A stretch of 64,000 nucleotides of DNA from Cladophialophora immunda (GCF_000835495.1 NW_015622542.1:5664485-5728484); one strand, 5' to 3'. Numbered from the stretch's first letter, positions 32,115 to 43,232 are shown. The notes: generated by a model from the letters alone, not told the origin. Made by a program: numbers and translations.

Positions 32115-34118
32115 ATGGCTGGCCAAGGCAACAAGACCGCGACGGCATACAAGATCATTGATATCTGTATCATCATGACACTCGCCTACAGCATCCTCTG
32201 CTTAGCTGTGTTTCTGAAAGCGAAAGGAGCTGTATGCTCGACAACTTCTTCAGGAGTGAATCTCTCCATTGCTTTTGTGAGTCTTGAACGGACGAAACAA
32301 TACTCCTCATACCTCATAAGCAAAGTGCCTAACCGTTACTTAGTCCTTACCTACCATCATTATCATGGGGCTCCGGTGTTACCTCATGTTCCAGCAGAGG
32401 AGCAATTCTCTGCAGACTATATCTCCCTCGACCGCATCACCAAGGCTAGAGTCGGCTTGTACTACTTGTGTCCAAGTCCTGGTATTTTTGTGGATGATCC
32501 TGGGTTGTCTCAATCTCCTTGTCGCACTTCGAGCGCCCACGTGCCTGGGAGAGCCGTTGGAGGAATGGCAGAATGATTTGGAAGAGCAGAACTGGCGATA
32601 CGGTCTCTCCTGCCGGATGCACCGTGCTGTGGTGGCCCTGTCGGTCCTGATGGCGTAAGTTGGCGTCCGGGCTATCCATGGAATCTCTGGACATGAGGCT
32701 TGCTGACCTTTCTGTGTTTGACCAGCATCTTCGTGGCCTCCCTCTCCTTCTTGGATCAACAACATTCAACTCGCCGTCGAACGGGCGTCTTGAACTGTTA
32801 CTGCACCTGCCTGTCTCGCAAAGCTTCAACAGTCCATGCTCCGGCGCTCTCGGTATCCAGCAGCCGTTCCGGTTTGACAGTCGAGAAACACGGCCAACTC
32901 TTCCTTGTCCCCGAGCGCCGCCCAAGCAGGTTCGAGCACGAACAATGGTTACAGCGCCGCAATAGCTTGTCGTCCCAAAAGGCCATCTATCCACACAAAC
33001 ACCACTACTATGACCATCGGCACAGGTACCAACCGTATGCCTTCTCACAGAGCAGCCGATACTCGAGTACCCTGCGCTCGGTCTCTGAGGGTCGGTCCTT
33101 GGAATTGGGTGACCGGAATTCGTCCTTGTGCTCGTCTCAATCCTCTACTTCGGTGGGTACGAGGCCGTCGACTCGCGTCTCTACGGCCTGCTCGCGAAGC
33201 CGAGCTAATAGCAACCCGGAAAGGGGAGACCTGCGCCGCGATGCTACGACGATATCGGCGAATGGCAATAATGCAATGCCTGAAGTACCACCACTTCCTG
33301 CAGCTCCAGCACCGACCTGGTCTCCAGCTCTACACCATACGCCGCTGAGCGCAGATCCTACCATTCGAGCTCTGAGCACTGGTTCGGGGCTGACACTGGC
33401 GATGTACCATTCAAGATCATCTCCAGATTTGCTAGCCGCCCAAGCTGGAATCGCCAACACGCCCTCTGCAGTGGCAAAGTCCACCCCAACCAAGGACGGA
33501 ATCACTGAGGTTTCGTCGTCTCCGCCATGCGCATCGACGAAGCGTGCGAAGAAGACCACCGCGGAGCCAGTATCCCCAAGAAAACCGGCATCACCAATGC
33601 CCACTGTACCACCACCCCCTCCTCCCGTTCAACGTCCAGCGCAAGCAGCAGCCCCTGCCATACCCACCCGCGCACCCGGCCATTCAACGACACCTCCCAC
33701 GGCGACATCACAGACCGGCGCCGGCAACAGGGTCACAACTCGATCGAGGTCCGCTTCAACGTCAGCCGCTACCTCACGGTCGAACCTCCGCCGGCCCAGC
33801 CCCATCCGCTACCGCCATTATCATCAGCACCATCAGCACCAGCATCACCAGCACCCTCATCACTACCACCAGCAACACGCGCACGGGCTAGGCCCAAGCC
33901 AGATTCAACTGCCGCTGCAGCAGTACCAACACCAACGCGTCTGGCGGCGTGAGAACATGACCAACCCCTCGAGCATCTACTCAGCGAGCAGCTACGGGAC
34001 CGAACGGACCACATCGGTCATGACGCGAGGGAGCACCACCGCCGCCGCACATGCGCCGACTCCAGGCCTGAGACCTGGCATTACCCCCACCACCACCACG
34101 AATGCAGCGCGGCAGTAA
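32115..34118 (+). CDS. Four-helix membrane protein with Pro- and His-rich cytoplasmic tail
   Basis: Exons 32115-32276, 32344-32654 and 32726-34118 give 621 residues. The N-terminal 180 residues contain four likely membrane helices: around IIDICIIMTLAYSILCLAVF, then SLPTIIIMGLRCYLMF, CVQVLVFLWMILGCLNLLVA, and VVALSVLMAIFVASLSFL spanning the exon 2-3 join. The topology resembles MARVEL-type fungal membrane proteins, but I see no diagnostic motif. The tail of about 440 residues is disordered and Ser/Thr/Arg-rich, with a PPPPPPP tract near residue 446 and a His/Gln-rich block near 518-545. That block could bind metal or drive association, which is inference. The alternative start at 32088 is in frame. 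Confidence 0.75.
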
Positions 34119-35118
34119 GTCCACTGAAGGCGCGCAGATCAGTTCGATCAAACATCGACCCAAAGAGGGCACGCGAGGGGGGACAAAAGAAAGGAACCTT
34201 CTGCTCTCCATGATGGCAAGGGAAAGAGTTGAGTTTGCCCTCATCAACGCCATCCATCCCTCCCTCCCTCACTCCATCTACCTCCCCCCGCACCATTTTA
34301 TCGATCTGTTCATTCCATCAATCAACCCACCAGTCATCCTGTGGAGTTCCCAATGACAACCCGAGCGTGGGAGAAGCTGGGAACTCCACAGGATGACTTG
34401 TGTACCTGGGTACGCGCGAGTGAAATCACCTGGACGGAAACTTCGACAAGGGACTTCCAAGACAAGGGCGCAGGAAGGGGATGGCAAGGGGAGAGAGGGG
34501 TTTGTACCTGATTACAAGGAGGGAAAAAAAGGGGGGGCTATGGCTGGTCCCAAAAAGAAATAAGGGATAGATACTCAGCAACACGAGGAGGAAGAGTCCC
34601 GGTCCTGAAATCACGAATAGATGACTTCCTTTTGCGCTTCTCTCCCGTCACTCCCTTGCTTTGAGTTGCTCGCCCACCGCACCCTTTGCGGTACATTGCG
34701 TTGCATTGCATTTCATTGCACGACAGGTATAGCATCGACACGCCCAGGTACATATATGAAGCTCGTGAGCCCATGGACTCGCTTGCAGGGTATGTCTTGT
34801 TGCCATATCCATCGGCGATGCATTCTCCTGCTTCTTATTCATCGAGGTAATTATCATTCTCATTTTCATTCTCATTCCTCTTCGGGAACTGATTGTTGCT
34901 GGTGCTTTTATTGGTACAGAGTAAATTTCATTCCATCGTCCATTCAACCCGCACAGCCGTGTCCCAAGAACTCCTGTGCATGCATGCTAGGAATACCCTT
35001 CACCCAGTTTGCAAATACCTTTCCCGGGACCTCGCATCCTCTCCTTCACCTCACGGCATCTGCCGCAGCCGGAATTCTGCAATCGTTACATCGTGCCACC
35101 TCCAAGCTCCTATTTTCC
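34119..35118. other. Convergent intergenic region with hairpin
   Basis: 1 kb between the ends of the membrane-protein gene and SGT1. It contains a perfect 21-bp inverted repeat (34332-34398), a poly-A/poly-G stretch near 34524-34537 and CATTCT/CATTTT-type pyrimidine repeats near 34854-34882. The plus-strand open frame across 34621-35301 is a shadow. Confidence 0.6.
34332..34398. repeat. Perfect 21-bp inverted repeat (hairpin, 25-nt loop)
   Basis: Arms 34332-34352 and 34378-34398 are exact reverse complements over 21 bp (left arm begins AGTCATCCTGTGG). The loop is 34353-34377. Pairing stops at 34331/34399 (C/T mismatch). It lies about 210 bp after the stop of the membrane-protein gene in a convergent region. 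Confidence 0.9.
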
Positions 35119-36549
35119 TCAGTCGTGGGAACTCTTAACCTCCTCGACCTTCTTCGCCCCAACCTCCTTCCAATTCGTGCTCAAGGCGGTGCCATTGCTC
35201 TCATAGAAGCTCTTCATCATCGCTCTACGCGTGTCTTCGTCCGCCGAGGCGTAGAGTTTCTTGAAGAATCCATCGACAGGGTCGCCGCGCTCGAAGTCTG
35301 AGTCGTAGTCCCCGGCTTCGTCTACATCGGATGTGTCAGGGCTGGACTGGTAGTCTTTGGAGGCGTCATCTGGCTTTGCTTTGGTCTTCCCTTTGGATTT
35401 GGCTTTAGTTGTGGGTTTGGATTGCGCGTGGAGCTCGTTGGCGAGTTTATCCCAGTTCTTGGGGCCATTACGAGAGGAGGTTGGGTAGGAAGGTGGATTC
35501 TCTTTCGCGATGGCTGGTTGCGTCACAGTCGTGGCCGATGGGGAAGAGTTGGTGAGAGTAGACATTGATATCGGCCCAACATTCTCTTGGTCTTTTTCAG
35601 TGCTTGCTTTTGATGCCGGTGCCTTCAGAGGCGCAAGACCTTCCAGGTCATGCCACTTCCCTGCCTGCGCTTTCCGCAGCGTTAACTCGATCTTCGTGGA
35701 GAGGACGGCAGATCTGCTCTGGGATGGATCGATGAGAGCGAAGAGCGGGTCGAGGGTGAATGTGAATGTGGAGGATGGGTTCGAGGGATGAGGGAACGAG
35801 ACGGAGACAGAGTCATCCTGGATATCGACATCGCAAGCCTCTTTGGGGACATTCTTTGCGTAGAGTGTCAGAGTCACTGCTTGCGGAGATTGGTACCATT
35901 CGTGTCGGATCTTAAACGGGGCTGATGCGGGCGCAGCGATGGATGGACTTGGTCCTGTCGTGGTCCCATCTCCGGCGGGCTTGGTAGTACCAGTTGTCGC
36001 AGCTGCTGCGTCGGTAGTGGTCGTCTTGACATCTTCCTCTTGCCCAAACTTATATGACCCATCTGCCTTTAGTTGTGTTTTGAGCCACTCCTTCATTTGT
36101 GCCTCGCTTGGCAGGTCAATCTCTGGATATTCCTTCTCCGACGACACTCTCTCCGACTCTGGAGCATCTTTCAGTTTTCCTTCCACCCTCGCCAGCCACA
36201 TGTCACCCTCCATCTTCTCAGGTTTACTCGATCTCCATTTCGCCATTATCTGCAAAACCGCCTTGGCATCTGCATACCGTCCAAGCCCGTGAAGAGCCAC
36301 AACTCGTCGCTGTTGCGCGGCCTGAATTTTCTCCCGCTTTGCACGTTTCTGGGCAAGGACGACAGCATATTCCGCATCCTTAAGAGCGAGGTCATGGCGG
36401 GGCGGCGAGAGACGCGCGAATGCGAGCGACCGTTGATTGAAGTAATCCGGAGAGTGAGGGTGGTCGATGAGCGCCCGGGTATAGAGCGAAACAGCCAGGG
36501 CGAAGTCTTTAGACTCGACAGCCGCGGCGCCTCGAGCAGCTAGATCCAT
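35119..36549 (-). CDS. sgt1: SGT1 co-chaperone (TPR-CS-SGS)
   Basis: An adaptor that links Hsp90 to SCF ubiquitin ligase and kinetochore assembly, and in plants and animals also to NLR proteins. A single exon encodes 476 residues. Three TPR repeats fill about residues 1-130 (start MDLAARGAAAVESKDFALAV). A CS domain follows near 215-305 (KIRHEWYQSPQAVTLTLYAKN through SRSAVLSTKIELTLRK). The SGS domain is at the C-terminus, with NWDKLANEL, DPVDGFFKKLYASADEDTRR, MMKSFYESNGTALSTNWKEV and the usual end. A low-complexity Thr/Ala linker separates TPR and CS. It is divergent from COG2 with 398 bp between the start codons. Confidence 0.95.
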   Translation of the reverse strand: MDLAARGAAAVESKDFALAVSLYTRALIDHPHSPDYFNQRSLAFARLSPPRHDLALKDAEYAVVLAQKRAKREKIQAAQQRRVVALHGLGRYADAKAVLQIMAKWRSSKPEKMEGDMWLARVEGKLKDAPESERVSSEKEYPEIDLPSEAQMKEWLKTQLKADGSYKFGQEEDVKTTTTDAAAATTGTTKPAGDGTTTGPSPSIAAPASAPFKIRHEWYQSPQAVTLTLYAKNVPKEACDVDIQDDSVSVSFPHPSNPSSTFTFTLDPLFALIDPSQSRSAVLSTKIELTLRKAQAGKWHDLEGLAPLKAPASKASTEKDQENVGPISMSTLTNSSPSATTVTQPAIAKENPPSYPTSSRNGPKNWDKLANELHAQSKPTTKAKSKGKTKAKPDDASKDYQSSPDTSDVDEAGDYDSDFERGDPVDGFFKKLYASADEDTRRAMMKSFYESNGTALSTNWKEVGAKKVEEVKSSHD

Positions 36550-36947
36550 GCTGTAAATAGTGTTGACCTATACAGAATTGTTATGTTGTATCGAAGTGAG
36601 GCTGGGTGCATTTGTGAGGGGAGTCAGAGTCCAAGAAGGTCGTGGCCCTTGCAGCTTTAACTCCGCATATTTAACTTAGATCCGATGCGTCGTCGATCCC
36701 CTCCACAACTCCCGCCAATTGCACATGTGTCTTTGACAGTGAACTTCCCCTTCATATGTGGAAGTAACTGCGCACAAAAGGACGAGTGTCGACTGCCATA
36801 GCCAATCTCGTCGACAGGCTCCCAGCCGCGCTTCTGCGAGGTCTTTTATCCTCGTGACCTTACGCTCGACAAACCACACAACATGAGGGAATCCAGCTGA
36901 AGAATGGCAAACACGAAGACGGTGCCTAGCATTCCAAGACAGTCAGA
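36550..36947. other. Divergent promoter SGT1/COG2
   Basis: 398 bp between the two start codons. No distinctive motif was recognised. Confidence 0.5.
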
Positions 36948-37846
36948 ATGAGCAATCGCTTCTATGTGTGTAGCTTGCACGCCCACATTTGGACAATAGT
37001 TGACGAACCCATCAGTTTGGCGGCTCTGACTCTGGCTCGGATGTTGATGACAACGATGCCTCACTTCCCTTCCCCAAGCCATTAGAGCGCTCGACATTCC
37101 TGGCACCAGACTTTGATGCTGCAGCCTTCTTGTCCAGCCTGTCGAATCGATTTCAGACGCTTGAAGACTTGCAGACAGAGCTGCGCGAATTGAGCCAGAT
37201 CCTCAACAAAGAGCTCGTCGATCTCGTCAATGACAATTATCAGGATTTCCTATTGTTGGGAAGTACGCTGTATGGCGGCGAAGAGAAGATCGAGGATATC
37301 CGACTAGGGCTACTGGGGTTTGAAAGGGATGTTAAAGCAGTCAGAGATAAAGTTGACGCACGAAGGAACGAGGTAGCAGAATTGTTGAGGCAGAAAAAGG
37401 CTCTGCGACAAGAAACAAGCGTTGGACAGGCACTACTCGAGATTGCGGAACGTTTAGATCTGCTAGAAGAGAAGCTCGAAATCTCGACACCATCCACTAA
37501 GCAGCCCGCAACCAAGGTCAAAGACCAACCCAGGGACGACGGCGGTGAGCTTTGGGATGACGAGTGGGTCGAAGAGACGACTACCAACGATATTGACGAG
37601 GAACTCGACTCGGTTGAGGTTGATGGCGTCCCTCCCAGACTGAAGCGAAGGACTGAGGAATTCCTGATCTTGAAGCACCTGGCGAGCAAACACAGTCCGC
37701 AGCACCCCTTCCTCCTGGCCCAAGAAGGGCGAATGCGCACGATCCAAGAGATCTTGCTTTCTGATCTCGAAATGACCATCAAACAGGAAACTGAGATCAA
37801 GAACAAACAAAATTTGCTGCAAATACGGGGGGCAATTGCAGAGTGA
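36948..37846 (+). CDS. cog2: Conserved oligomeric Golgi complex subunit 2 (fungal short form)
   Basis: A subunit of the COG vesicle-tethering complex for retrograde traffic in the Golgi. A very short first exon, 36948-36965 (MSNRFY), is joined through a 50-bp intron (GTGTGT...CATCAG) to exon 2, 37016-37846. The product has 282 residues. Recognition rests on FPKPLERSTFLAPDFD, SSLSNRFQTLEDLQTELREL and LVNDNYQDFLLLGSTLYGGE, the N-terminal COG2 domain. The following sequence is coiled-coil-like (VRDKVDARRNEVAELLRQKK). The C-terminal half is acidic, then helical. Because the frame around 37130 starts with a TTG, the short 5' exon is needed for an ATG. Confidence 0.88.
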
Positions 37847-37967
37847 TGTTTCTCCGACTGGGTTCTTGCTGTAGAGGGACAACTCTATTTCCATTTTTGC
37901 TACCTGTACGCCGAGGCTGAGCGACATATACCCCCAGTATAGTACACTGAAGAATCGAAAAGCTCTT

Positions 37968-38972
37968 TCAAACCACTGCCAATTGCTGGGGAGTAGCAGC
38001 ACCCGGCGCTGGCTTGTAGAAGTCCCCATTCAAAGAGAAGCCAGGAGAATTGGTGGAGCTCAGAACCACCTCGTAGATCTCCTTGACAATCTGGTCACTC
38101 AACGCAGACGCATCTTTCTTCACTGCGTTAACGTACGCCTTCACATTATCCCTCAGCTGCTCTGGCGTAAAGCTCAATCTCCCCACCGCCATTCTCACCA
38201 CGCCCTGTCTTTCTCTGTACGTACTACCGCCCATCGCATTTCTCACGGCAGGGCCCGGATTCGACACAACAGATCCCATCTTGATGTTCGGCATCAGACC
38301 TCTTGGTCCCAATATCCTCGGTATACCCTCTTTATTCATCTTTTGCAAAGACTCGGGCACGGCAATGCACCGGTCAAAATCGATTTTGCCAGCTTTAATT
38401 CGTTCAAACACTTCCTCTTCACCAATTAAGTGGGCGCCGGCTTCACGCGCTCGTTGCGCTGCTGTGGAATCGGGCGGACAAATCACCGCGATTTTGACGT
38501 CTGTTTTGACGGGATAGGGGAGGCGGATCGAATTGCGAACCACGGGTCCGTCTTTTTTGGTGCGGAGTTTGATGTGAATGTCATATTTTGGCGAGTCGGG
38601 CTCGTGGCCGATTTCGAATGCTTTGATATACCTGTTCCGGATTAGCAATGCCGGCGATCGTTCTGGATAGACTGTTTTGGCCTACCTCATTGCTTCACAC
38701 AAAGTGAATTGCTCCATATCTTTGAGGTTATATTGCTTGTATGCCCTATGCTTCTTCCTTCTCCTCTTGATTTTCTCCCTTGCAGCCTTTTCTTTGTCTG
38801 ATAGAGGCCGGGAACCACCTGCTGCAGACAGAACTGGGGCGGAAGAGAAGCATCGAGTAGCTGTTGGTATGCATGGTGTCGATGCACGTGTCAAGAATGG
38901 AGCAAGAAAGGAAGATGTCGTGAACCGACAGAGTCGTTTCGTAGCCATCGAGAGGCCTCGAGAAACCTCCAT
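37968..38972 (-). CDS. mrpl1: Mitochondrial ribosomal protein uL1m (MRPL1)
   Basis: The L1 protein of the mitochondrial large ribosomal subunit. Exons 38972-38686 and 38631-37968 give 316 residues; the intron (GTAGGC...GAACAG) joins MRYIKAFEIG. The N-terminus is a mitochondrial presequence, rich in Ser, Thr and Arg without acids (ATKRLCRFTTSSFLAPFL). An internal ATG at 38948 is an equally good start. The L1 signature is clear: KTDVKIAVICPP, IPRILGPRGLMPNIKMGSVV and FTPEQLRDNVKAYVNAV. It is divergent from the glutamyl-tRNA synthetase gene, with only 292 bp between start codons; both act in translation. Confidence 0.93.
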
Positions 38973-39264
38973 GGTTGAAAGGGAGCAAGCCAATTCAATG
39001 GCTAACTGCGTCGAATAATGTCCAACAAGTCTTTGCAGCTCTCCGTCTCCTCTGGCTAGGAAGGCTGGCGAATAAAAGGTTAGCTTGGCAGATTTGTCAG
39101 GTTTACGCGAGGCTGTTGCAGTCTGTGTCCCCGCCTAAAGCGTTCCGTAGAAATATTCAAACACCGCAGTCGAAATGACTCAACATTTGCCATAAGACAG
39201 TCACTCTTCTCCTTTATACCTCTCCCAATAGAGATTCTTTTCTTCAACCAGACAATCTTTCACT

Positions 39265-40908
39265 ATGGCGACAAAGAATGCACCCAAGGCCAAGAAGGCC
39301 CCCAAAGTCAAGCAAATGGATCTACCCAATGCCGCCGCAGGCGTCGTCACACGCTTTCCTCCAGAACCCTCCGGATACCTTCACATAGGGCACTCGAAAG
39401 CTGCTCTTCTCAATGACTTCTTTGCTCACACTCAGTATCCTGGTGGCAAGTTGATCTTGAGGTTCGATGACACGAACATTGAGAAGGAGAATGTCGAGTA
39501 TCAAGATGCAATACGCGAGGACGTTGCTCTACTAGGGATTCAACCCGACACAATCTCTTACACGAGCGACTACTTCGACCAAATCGATGAGTACTGTGTC
39601 AAGATCATCAAAGTCGGAAAGGCCTACGCTGACGACACCCCGGGCGACGTAATGAGCGCACAAAGATTGGCACGTGAGCCTAGTGTCCACCGAGACGACA
39701 GCGTTGAGGATAACTTAGCAAGATACGAGGAGATGAAGAAAGGCACCGAAGAGGGAAAGCGATGGTGTATTCGAGCAAAGATCTCCTATGCTAACGACAA
39801 CGCCGCACTTCGAGATCCGGTGATTTTCCGATGTCCCAAGAATAACACTCACCACCACCGAACAGGCGACAAATACAAGGCGTACCCAACCTATCAATTT
39901 GCTTGCCCGATTGTGGACTCTATCGAGGGAGTGACCCACGCCCTGAGGACGACTGAGTACAATGATCAAGATGCGCAATACAAATGGATTCTCAAGGCCA
40001 TCGATTTGCGGTGTCCCTATATCTGGACTTTCTCCAAGATTCAGTTCGTGCGCACGCTGATGTCGAAGCGAAAACTGACGAAACTGGTCAATGCCGGTAT
40101 TGTGTCAGGCTGGGACGATCCCCGCTTCCCAACCGTTCGAGGTATCCGGCGGCGCGGCATGACTGTCGAAGGTTTGCGGGATTTCATGATCAGTCAGGGA
40201 CCGAGCAAGAATGTGGTCAATATGGACTGGCATACTATCTGGACCATGAACAAGAAAGTGATTGATCTGACAAGTGCGCGATACACTGCGATTGACGACA
40301 ACCACGTCCTTTGCAAAGTCAAAGGCGTGCCAAAGGAAGCGCCCTATTCAGAGATAAAACCCAGACACGCGAAATATGATCTCGGAGAGAAGAAGGTTTG
40401 GTACAGCTCTAACATCATCATCGAGCAAGAGGATGCGCGGACCTTCGCCAAAGACGAAGAAATCACGCTTATGAACTGGGGAAACGCGTATGTGCGGGAT
40501 ATCCAGTATGAGAAAACCACCGACAAAGCAGACATCACCGACGGTGTAAACGCATTGGGCAACGTTGCTTCCCTCGAACTCGAACTTCACCTCGACGGCG
40601 ACTTCAAAGCCACAAAGAAGAAGATCACGTGGCTTTCCAAAGACCAGGACCTCTGCCCGGTCCAACTCGAAGATTTCGATCATTTACTCTCCAAGGACAA
40701 GCTGACAGAGGAGGAAGAAACTCACTGGGAAGACTTCCTGACCCCCAAGAGCGAGTTCAAATCTACCGCGTTGGCTGACTGCAATGTATGGGACGTCAAG
40801 GAGGATGATATCATTCAATTTGATCGCAAGGGCTACTTTAGATGTGACAAGGCGCCAACGAAGGAGTCAAAGGGTGTCTTTTTCAAGGTACCGACGGGCA
40901 AAGAATAA
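39265..40908 (+). CDS. gus1: Glutamyl-tRNA synthetase, short form without N-terminal GST-like domain
   Basis: A class Ic synthetase of the eukaryotic/archaeal type that charges tRNA-Glu in the cytosol. A single exon gives 547 residues. The ATP-binding HIGH motif is at residues 40-43 in FPPEPSGYLHIGHSKAALLN, and the second signature is MSKRK at 266-270. The anticodon-binding beta-barrels and a complete C-terminus are present (KGYFRCDKAP...GVFFKV). The wording RFPPEPSGYLHIGH supports GluRS rather than GlnRS. Cytosolic fungal GluRS is usually about 700 residues with a GST-like N-terminal domain. Here only a Lys/Ala-rich 25-residue leader precedes the core, and 292 bp separate it from the divergent MRPL1 gene, too little for a missing exon of about 190 codons. 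Confidence 0.93.
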   Translation: MATKNAPKAKKAPKVKQMDLPNAAAGVVTRFPPEPSGYLHIGHSKAALLNDFFAHTQYPGGKLILRFDDTNIEKENVEYQDAIREDVALLGIQPDTISYTSDYFDQIDEYCVKIIKVGKAYADDTPGDVMSAQRLAREPSVHRDDSVEDNLARYEEMKKGTEEGKRWCIRAKISYANDNAALRDPVIFRCPKNNTHHHRTGDKYKAYPTYQFACPIVDSIEGVTHALRTTEYNDQDAQYKWILKAIDLRCPYIWTFSKIQFVRTLMSKRKLTKLVNAGIVSGWDDPRFPTVRGIRRRGMTVEGLRDFMISQGPSKNVVNMDWHTIWTMNKKVIDLTSARYTAIDDNHVLCKVKGVPKEAPYSEIKPRHAKYDLGEKKVWYSSNIIIEQEDARTFAKDEEITLMNWGNAYVRDIQYEKTTDKADITDGVNALGNVASLELELHLDGDFKATKKKITWLSKDQDLCPVQLEDFDHLLSKDKLTEEEETHWEDFLTPKSEFKSTALADCNVWDVKEDDIIQFDRKGYFRCDKAPTKESKGVFFKVPTGKE

Positions 40909-41395
40909 AAATAGGGTGAAGATGAGGAAAGGAACAAAAAAGCTCCGCAGACCAAATGAGGATGAGTGATGATTTCGAGGGTAGAAAATGCCCAGTCAAG
41001 ATACGGCAAGACACCTGGAGCGCTGCGCTAGAGCGTACAACGCTTTGCTATGATTGCTACCTGTGACGCTACGGCGTCTTCTTGAGCTTGGGTCATCATG
41101 CTAGATAGACATGGTTCTCATGCTGCTGTCATGAAAAGTCACGAGAGATTACACGCTGCGATCAAGAATGAGATGACGCAAAGATTAAAGAATCTATTTG
41201 AGCTCTGTTTTTCTGTAGTCTTGATGCTGAGCCTCTGTTCTGGACACGACGGGAACCGTTGACAGAGTGTCTTGAACAGGGCTATATATCGATATCTTGT
41301 CTATTGCGGCTCATAGTTGGATGGCGTTACTTCATTTTCTTCCCATCCCCATCGTTAAGGCAGCTATCCCCAACAAGCTCCTCTGTCAAAACGAT
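40909..41395. other. Convergent 3' regions
   Basis: 487 bp between the ends of the GluRS and amidohydrolase genes. Nothing distinctive was seen. Confidence 0.5.
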
Positions 41396-43232
41396 CTACA
41401 TCCAAGCACTCCTCTCCCCCAACCTCATCCCCTCGGGCTCTCTACCCATCCCACTCCTTCCGACGAGCACCTCCCCTTTGCCTCTCCTCAAGAACGTCCC
41501 GTCGGTAGGCTTTCCCAGGATACCTGCGCCGGGTCCGCGACTCACTTCGACGTCGCGGTCCCACTTGACTTCGCCCCGCAACAAGACGTACCTGGGCCAA
41601 TTGCACACTCGAAAGCCTTCAAAGGGGGTGTAGTCGATACTGTGGTGCAGCATTTCATTGGTGATTTCAATCTTTTCACTTGACGCCGCGGCGGCGGCGG
41701 TGGTCACAGGATGGTGCGGAGGGTACCAGATGACCAAATCGGCGTCGTAGCCCGGGGCGATACTGCCCTTTCTCCCGGAGAGGCCGTACATTTTGGCCGG
41801 GTTCGTCGAGGTGAGTTCCACGAACTTTGGCAGAGTCAGTCTCCGTGCGGGTGAGATTGACGGGTCAGGGTCGGTCGCGGCGGAGAAGAGGATGGGCAGT
41901 CGTGTTTCGATGCCGGGCAGGCCGTTGGGGATCTGGGCGAACGTGGGTGTCGAGTTCGTCTTCTGGGCTTCGACAAGGGGCTTGCGTTTCCCTTGGGGAC
42001 TGTGGTATTGGCTGGGGGCGTGGTCGGAGGATATCACCGTGATGGTCCCGTTGTTCACGCTGTCCCAGACACTCTGCAGGTCGGCTTCGGCGTGGCGGAG
42101 GGGAGGTGCGCAGACGTGTCGTGCCCCTGCCCATTCGTCATCCTCGGTATCCCCATGTTCATGACCGTGGACACCATTGGCCTCATCGACGACCGGGAAT
42201 CTAGTCACGGCCAGTCTATCCGATAGCAAGTACATATAATGCGGACATGTCTCTGCGTGGATCGGTAGCATTTGCTTTGATTGTGCTTTCCTTGCATGAG
42301 ACAGGGCGACGGGGCTAGACATGTGGACGATGAGGATTGGCGTGGATGTAAGAGTGGAGAGTGAGATGGCACGATGGGTGGCTTCCGACTCGGCGATCTG
42401 AGGGCGCGCGAGGGCATGGTATTTGGGTAGAGTATGAGAGTTTTGCAGGAGACGAGTCGTTATCCTGTCACCATTGTCAGTAGGCAATGCTTGCCATCTG
42501 TTGCCAGTCTTTGATAGACACAAGGGAGACATACATGTCAATCATATCCGCATTCTCGGCATGCACCATCACCGTCATGCCCACTTCTCTGCATCTCATC
42601 ATCACCTCTAGCATCTCTTTGTCCCCCAACCTGAAGGCCGGGTACGTCATGTACAGCTTGACGCTCGTGATGCCTTCCTCCTCGACCATTCTTTTCAGCT
42701 CGCCTTCGTTTGCGGGATTGGGCTTGCCATCGACCTTTGCCTTGACTGCCCGACCCAAGATTTCCGGGCTTGGCCTCGTGAGAATCAAATGGAAGCCATA
42801 GTCCACATAACTCTGCCCTCTTGCACGGGAATGATACTCCTCCAGCACGGGAAACAGACTCTCGTCCGTCCGCTGTTGAGTAGCGAATGCGAGAATCGTG
42901 GTGTTTCCCCCACAAAGCGCCGAGCGGGATCCAGAGAGCCATTTGTCGCCTGTAGGGGCGTTGTCTTGGTGGAGATGCACGTGGGAGTCAACGCCGCCAG
43001 GAGTCACATACGCGCCTTCTGCGTCGATGATTTGTGTGTGTGCATTCGCTGGAAGGGAAAATGCAATGGCGACTATTTGGCCGGATTTGATCCCGATGCT
43101 GAGGCCTGGTTGGAGGATTTCGGTTGCTGTGACCTTTGGGATCAGGGAAAAGGGGGACTCAGCCTTGTATAACCCTCGGGATGGGGATAGACTTACGATT
43201 GTAGCATTTTTGATGACGAGGTCAAGATCCAT
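41396..43232 (-). CDS. Dihydropyrimidinase/hydantoinase-type cyclic amidohydrolase
   Basis: A cytosolic metal-dependent amidohydrolase that opens cyclic amides such as dihydrouracil or hydantoins. Exons 43232-43197, 43133-42535 and 42464-41396 give 567 residues. Intron 1 (63 bp, GTAAGT...CCAAAG) is in frame and stop-free; its removal gives IKNATIVTATEILQPGLSIG, the usual N-terminus. Intron 2 restores NADMIDMITTRLL. Metal ligands are visible: HVH in VDSHVHLHQD, the carbamylated lysine in SVKLYMTYPAF, histidines in VHAENAD and HAETCPHY, and the aspartate in SSDHAPSQ. KGSIAPGYDADLVIWYP is the closing strand. An insertion of about 20 acidic and His-rich residues follows FPVVDEANG. Substrate choice between dihydropyrimidines and other cyclic ureides is not decided. 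Confidence 0.9.

Noticed and set aside
34621..35301. 226-codon plus-strand frame
   Set aside because: It overlaps the SGT1 C-terminus on the opposite strand and has no domain.
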